A stretch of 64,000 bases of DNA, taken from the NCBI GenBank assembly GCA_003415625.1, contig PYIU01000002.1, forward strand, positions 3,286,001 to 3,350,000, in the 5' to 3' direction. The notes beneath the pieces are model-generated. The model was not told the DNA's origin. It worked only from the letters and a program-made list of their open reading frames with translations, and made no database searches. Both the position numbers and the translations under genes were made by a program. Of this stretch, positions 59,121 to 64,000 are shown piece by piece. Each line of letters begins with the position of its first letter. Position 1 is the stretch's first letter. Origin of the DNA: Aquanectria penicillioides (Eukaryota; Ascomycota; Sordariomycetes; Hypocreales; Nectriaceae).

Positions 59121-60016
59121 ATGGTAAGATCGCGGCTCGTCACTACCGAAGACGCTGGATCTGCTGCGCGACACAACATTCACACAACTTCGACTTCGGG
59201 GCTGGCCCCGGGCCATCTCCAGGCGAATCTCATCATCCTCCCGTTCCGTTATCGTTATGGGGCCGACCTCCGGACCCTATGCTCCCGAAGCGCCGTGCCG
59301 TGTCCGCTTATTGCGGAGTCGGCTGCCGTAGGCCGGTACGATTCTGTAAAGTCATGGATCAAGGGCCTACCAGGGGATGAGAGATTGGCCAATGGCGGAT
59401 TCAACAGAAGAACGGACGTTCCGCGGTACAAGGACTCGTGCCTAGAAAAGCCATTTTGCTATGATATCAAGGCTAAGTGGACTGAAGATCACGTTGCTTT
59501 TCTGATCGGCTGTTCATACAGCTTCGAGGCCGAACTAACAGCAGTTGGGCTACCACCTCAACACGCTGAATTGAACAGAAACGTTGCAATGTATCGGACA
59601 AAGATACTTCTATGCCCTTCCGGCGTCTTCCAAGGGGGCACCTACGTTGTGTCAATGCGGCCATATAAGAAACAGGATATCGAACGAGTGAGGGGCGTAA
59701 CACGAAAGTATGACTGCACACGCGGGGAACCAATCCGCTGGGGCTGGGAAGCGTTGGGGCGTCTAGGAATCAAGGACATTGATAGCCCAGAATGGGTAAA
59801 CCGGAATGGGGAGACACCCCGCTAACTCTAGACGGGCGAAGGCTGGGCGAGCTACGCGGTGAGGATGCAGACGAAATCCCAGTCTTCTGGGGTTGCGGCG
59901 TCACGCCACAGGAGGCGGTGATGAAAGGCGGGTTGACAGGGACTGTCATGGCGCATGCACCCGGGCATATGCTGGTCTCGGACGCCACCGATAGAGACAT
60001 CATGGAGGTGCAATGA
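59121..60016 (+). CDS. DUF1445 family protein (D-glutamate cyclase-like / YcsI-like), broken frame near 59790
   Basis: About 290-298 residues match the DUF1445 family throughout. TSTSGLAPGHLQANLIILP (from about residue 23) is followed by VPCPLIAESAAVGRY, DHVAFLIGCSYSFEAELTAVGLP, NRNVAMYRTKILLCPSGVF, GGTYVVSMRP, then IPVFWGCGVTPQEAV and MAHAPGHMLVSDATD. Mammalian D-glutamate cyclase has this domain and converts D-glutamate to 5-oxo-D-proline. Bacterial members are annotated putative hydro-lyases. The frame breaks after LGIKDIDSPEW. Either one base is missing at CCC 59786-59788, or a 14-base imperfect duplication is present. Removing 14 bases gives DIDSPEWGDTPLT, which fits the family spacing best. 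The start ATG is followed by GTAAGA, so a different first exon is possible. The gene is divergent from 5-oxoprolinase and on the same strand as the Zn2Cys6 gene 0.5 kb downstream. Confidence 0.83.
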
Positions 60017-60519
60017 GTGCCCGTTGGATGAGCTGAGCTTGGGATGATGGATTGAGGCCGATGCGACCAGCCCAGCAGGTGTATGCCGATTACCGAGTCA
60101 GATTAGCGACGACCAGGATCAGGATGGTTTCTGCCCTGAGGCACAAATGTTTAATGCTGGATTCAAAGCGATTAGAGACCCGAGATGCATTTCCAAGCCC
60201 TCGTGCCGAAAAGGGCATTGTCAGTTGTGTGGGAATATCTTCATTCGCAAAGCGAAGCCAACGTGTGCTGGCTGCGAGGTGGCCGAACGATGGAGTTGGA
60301 GATGTCAAGTGACGCCTCCCAAACGGGAGAATTTAGCGCACTCGTAACGGGATTGAGAGGCTCCATCACTCACCCCAACCAACCCAAACTTCAACCACGA
60401 CGCCGTTCCTCCACCTCGGCTAATCCGCTCGGCCGGCCTGGTTTCGAGACGGCAGAGTAAATCGTCTTCTGCAAAACTACATATTTGCCACCCGGGATTC
60501 ATGCAAAGGCGGTGGCACC
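60017..60519. other. Intergenic region upstream of Zn2Cys6 gene
   Basis: About 0.5 kb between co-directional genes: the 3' flank of the DUF1445 gene and the promoter of the regulator. Open frames here have no family resemblance. Confidence 0.5.
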
Positions 60520-62805
60520 ATGGAGGAGACACAGACGCCCATGGGCGAGTCCATCAAGATATCGTGAGTCGAGCGTAAACCCCTCTCATGATGCGTCCCC
60601 ACCATAGGCTGACCGCGAATTCAGTTGTGAACGATGTCGTCGCCGCAAGGTCAGCTTGAAATCCAATGAGCTATCGCCAGGCGAACTTCCGGTGCTGACT
60701 TATTGAATTAGATTAAATGCGATCGCAAACGACCTTGCTCTCGCTGTGTCAAGGCTGGTACAGAATGTATCCTGAGTGGAAGTGGGGAAAAGCAACGGTG
60801 TGACATCTGATAACTCAAACCCGTCGCAAAGTCATGAGAGCTGACCAACCCATCAAAGTCCCATCTCGAAAAGCTACGTGCAAGCTCTCGAGGGCCAGGT
60901 TGCATCCCTAGAGTTGCTCTTGCGCAAGCTCGCCGTGGCCGACAACACCGAGAGAGAGGACATCCTCTCCGAACTGGCAATCTCACCACCAACCTCAAAT
61001 CTCTCGCCATCCCAGCCCGCATCGGAGCAAAAGGCAAATGCTGACCCCAAGGTCGTCGCCGCGCAGGTGCGCTCTGGGCAGTTGAGACGGCCTCGCTCAA
61101 GCAATGCTACTCAGTTCTTTGGCGGCACCAGCGCCTTTCACATTCACCTGTCGCATGAAGCGTCAATATCGCCCAGCGATGGCGGCTCGCCCTTGGAGGT
61201 GAACTCGGGACCCGCCTTGATGAGCTCCGGTATTTCTGAAAACAACAGCGTCATGAGCTCAAGTGACCACAGTTTCTTATATGCGCCGCACGATGAGACG
61301 TCCCAGACCTGCATGGCGGCATATTTCAAATACCAGTACCACTTCCACATGCTGGTCTACAGGGAGTATTTCCTGCGCGACTACGACGTCGGATCTGGAA
61401 AATACTACTCAGACGCCCTCCTCTTCTCCATCTGCGCACTCGGCGCCATGCAGCTTGACGAGTCCCGGTCCATCTCCGACATCTTCGCCAACCAGGCTCA
61501 AACTCTGATATACTCAACCCTAGACAGCCCGGATCTCACCACGCTGCAGGCTCTCGCGCTGCTCGGATACCGCGAGATCGGTGTCGGCCACACCTCCAAA
61601 GGTTGGCTGTTCTGCGGCATGGCATTCCGCCTAGCCCATGAAATGGGTCTCCATTTGGACCCGAACAATTGGGACGCCGCCGCAGAGACGCCGAATCGCG
61701 CAACAGAGTTGGCGGTTCGTGACACGGAGATTTTGAGACGAGTCTACTGGGCCATCTTTATCGCCGACAAGCAGCTGAGCCTGTATTTTGGGCGTCCTCC
61801 TGCTTTACACCCTAGTGAATCCGACGTTCGCAACACTATTAGGTTACAGTACCCCCAGATTGGAAGGCCTCCTCGACACCTACATCTGCAAGGGCGCCTC
61901 GGCAACCGAGTTTGAGGACGGCGTCGCTCTTGTTGGGTCCTTTATATACCAAGCCGAGCTTTGCAAAATTGTCCACATCATGATTACCGAGTTGTTTGAA
62001 AACCGACGGGGCAACGTAGACGACACAGTAGCAGCAGCAAGGTCCAGGCAGATCCATGTCTCCCTGACCAAGTGGTTATCCAGCCTCCCAGGCACTTTGC
62101 ATTGGAACCAATGGACAGTAGGTCTAGTGCAACCTTCAGTGCTGCGTATGCAGTAAGCTTTTTTTTTTTTTCTTTTTTTTTCTTCTCTTTTCCTGTCGTA
62201 TGTTTAGGTGTTTGCTAACAACGACAAGTATGCTTTTCCACACCGTCATGATCATTCTCCACAGGCCGCCATCCCACCTGTTTGAGAAGCCAGGAATCGC
62301 TGAAAGCGAAGACGTAGAGATTTGCTACGAATCGCTACAGGCCATCCTGCGGCTAATGCGAACCTATTCGCGTCATTATAGATTCAGATCCCTATCGCTG
62401 GACTTCGTCCAGACGCTGTCGACGGCGGCTGGCACCGTGATGATGAAACGGTTCTTCCAAGGCGCTTCATGGGACGACCCCGATATTTCTCGATCCCTGA
62501 CCACGATTCTCGACGCGATGGAGGAGGTTCAGCACACGTGGCCCTGCGTAGGCGAAATCAAAGACTACGTCGTGAGGGCGCGCCATGTTCAGGCGGTAAT
62601 GCCACCAGGAGATCCGCTCAACATGCCGGATCTGATGAACGGCCTGGAGCTCAACCACGCCGTGACGGCTGATTTAATGGCCCAATGGGGCGATGAGCTT
62701 GGAACGTTGGTGACGGACGAGTTTTTGAGCATGCAACTCCAGGGTACCGAGCAGGGTATTGCGCCTCCGTTTGACTTTAACCAGCCTCCAACCTTGGGCC
62801 CTTGA
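60520..62805 (+). CDS. Zn2Cys6 transcription factor with fungal_trans domain, two apparent single-base gaps
   Basis: Exons 60520-60563, 60625-60649, 60712-60797, 60859-62152 and 62208-62805 encode about 682 residues. The zinc cluster is perfect, with cysteines at 16, 19, 26, 32, 35 and 42 (spacing 2-6-5-2-6). A linker and coiled coil follow ([20 protein letters not shown]). The fungal_trans domain has [61 protein letters not shown] and [24 protein letters not shown]. Immediately after [10 protein letters not shown] the frame fails. Adding one C at 61852-61856 and one G at 61866-61867 gives [16 protein letters not shown], the usual continuation. Intron 3 (donor GTGTGA at 60798) is the least certain splice; intron 4 has a long T-rich tract. 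The domain style resembles NirA-type regulators, but target genes are unknown. Control of the neighbouring oxoproline genes is a guess from proximity. Confidence 0.88.
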
Positions 62806-63708
62806 ATATTTCTGTAGATAAGATTTTTTTTTTTTTTTGGCAACGATGCACACACAAAAATGTATGGGACTGTGGAATTAAAAAGAAAGAAAGAAAGAGA
62901 AAGGCAAATATCAATAGCAGATTTAATACGTATCTTGTAATTAGGGTTAAAATGAATGCATCAGCTTGAAGAGTTGTTGTAGAAGCGCACTTACAACTTG
63001 ATGTCTTGGGGACGAGAAGCGACGTCGAAACTCAGATGCAGACCCACCAACAGAGACGAGACGAGACACCGGTATTCTGGTACCTGCCAACCTACACGGC
63101 AATAACGAAAAAGACGGAGGTTGTCTCATTTGGGGATAACCAAAGAGTCCCAACTGCCTGCGTCAGCCAATTGGTGGCCCATCGTTACTATCTTGAGTTA
63201 AAGGCGTGCGCGGGAGCAGTGCCTGAGTGGAGGTCTTTACCCCGTTTTGCTTAGGCACATGGCAGCTGCCTGGTACAACTAAAGGCAGTAAGGCGCAACG
63301 TACCTAGGAGTAGCACATGGGGGTTTGGGGGGGACAGAAAACTGGCCGACCGACTCCGGCATGCTTCCCGGGGCCTCGTCCCGAGGCTCAAATCCAAATT
63401 CAACTGCCAACCTCTCTCTCCCTCAGCCGAAGCCACCGAAACTCTCCTCCCGCTTCAGAGCTATCCTCTTCAACATCCACAACCGCCAAGCTTCGTGCGC
63501 GCCGACCGCGACAGGAAAAAAAGCATCGTCGACGCTATCGCTGCCTTTTCCGATTCAATAGCCCCGCATCTTACTGTCCGCTCCCCGAATCTAGAGCCGT
63601 CGGCCTCCGTCATCGCAGGCGCGGTGTCGCCCTCGCTGTGCTAACGGCTTATGTTGAACCTCAACTCATCATATCACACGCGCTCTCTCCCAGCTGGAGT
63701 CCTTTGCC
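62806..63708. other. Intergenic region / PEX10 leader
   Basis: It holds the regulator's 3' flank, then promoter and a C-rich leader of PEX10 from about 63.35 kb. TACCTAGG appears near 63300. No supported gene. Confidence 0.5.
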
Positions 63709-64000
63709 ATGGCCACCGCCGCGCCGCCGCCGCCGCCCTCGTCCTCCCCCTACCCGTTCGCTACCGCGCCCGACATCATCCGCTCCCACCAGAAAGACAC
63801 CTACTTCACCGGCCGCATCACCCAAGACCTCAGCGACCTCTTCCGGCGCCTGCGCGGCGCTCGTGCGACCCACGCCCGCGCCCCGGAGCTTCGCACCGCC
63901 GCCACCTTCCTCTACTACGTCCTCACAACCCTCCCCGGCAACCGCACCCTCGGCGAGGAGTACTGCGACCTCGTCCAGGTCGACGCTCGCGATGGCCGCC
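63709..64000 (+). CDS. PEX10: Peroxin-10 (PEX10), N-terminal part, cut by window end
   Basis: The first 97 residues are seen, in one open frame from the ATG at 63709 to the window edge. After a Pro-rich start, FATAPDIIRSHQKDTYFTG, ITQDLSDLFRRLRGAR, LRTAATFLYYVLTTL and PGNRTLGEEYCDLVQVDAR match the Pex2/Pex12-type N-terminal domain of Pex10. This peroxisomal-membrane RING E3 ligase, with Pex2 and Pex12, ubiquitinates the receptor Pex5. The RING finger lies outside the window. Confidence 0.9.
   Translation, partial: MATAAPPPPPSSSPYPFATAPDIIRSHQKDTYFTGRITQDLSDLFRRLRGARATHARAPELRTAATFLYYVLTTLPGNRTLGEEYCDLVQVDARDGR

Overview
The window is filamentous-fungus nuclear DNA, most probably an ascomycete of class Sordariomycetes and perhaps order Hypocreales. 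The evidence is short GT..AG introns of about 50-200 nt, compact intergenic regions, long pyrimidine-rich leaders, and gene families typical of Pezizomycotina (HapC-type HAP3, Zn2Cys6 and bZIP regulators, DOP1, MON1, 5-oxoprolinase). No virus, bacterial operon, CRISPR array or intact transposon is visible. All gene models were built by reading splice sites and frames by eye.

Layout. 1-7.8 kb has no gene I can support. 7.8-11.9 kb: a HAD phosphatase (-), a type I pyroglutamyl peptidase (+) and a 56-residue Cys-rich protein (+). 11.9-13.5 kb is repeat-rich. 13.5-23.7 kb is a compact housekeeping block: Kelch/DUF4110 protein (-), TGS1 (-), GRASP/Grh1 (+), OST2 (-), a TMEM14-family protein (+), CMC2 (-) and prefoldin subunit 2 (+). 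23.7-28.4 kb is the very long upstream region and leader of HAP3 (+, 28.5-29.4 kb). RRN3 (+), a bZIP factor (+), the giant DOP1 (-), MON1 (+) and two uncharacterised proteins fill 30.6-49.6 kb. 50-63 kb holds a membrane-anchored type B carboxylesterase (-), 5-oxoprolinase (-), a DUF1445/D-glutamate-cyclase-family protein (+) and a Zn2Cys6 regulator (+). PEX10 (+) runs off the right edge.

How the genes work together. Most are independent housekeeping genes, several in head-to-head pairs (TGS1/GRASP, CMC2/prefoldin 2, DOP1/MON1). The most coherent candidate system is 54.2-62.8 kb: an OPLAH-type 5-oxoprolinase facing a DUF1445 protein, followed by a Zn2Cys6 factor. DUF1445 includes D-glutamate cyclase, which makes 5-oxo-D-proline, and the Bacillus DUF1445 gene ycsI sits in the 5-oxoprolinase (pxp/kip) operon. 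This may be a fungal 5-oxoproline/D-glutamate catabolic locus with its own regulator.

A caution for every reader. At least eight genes, including essential RRN3, carry apparent frameshifts. Nearly all are repaired by adding one base, usually at a G or C run. This looks like systematic single-base deletion in the assembly rather than gene decay, so the frames near those points should be treated as provisional.
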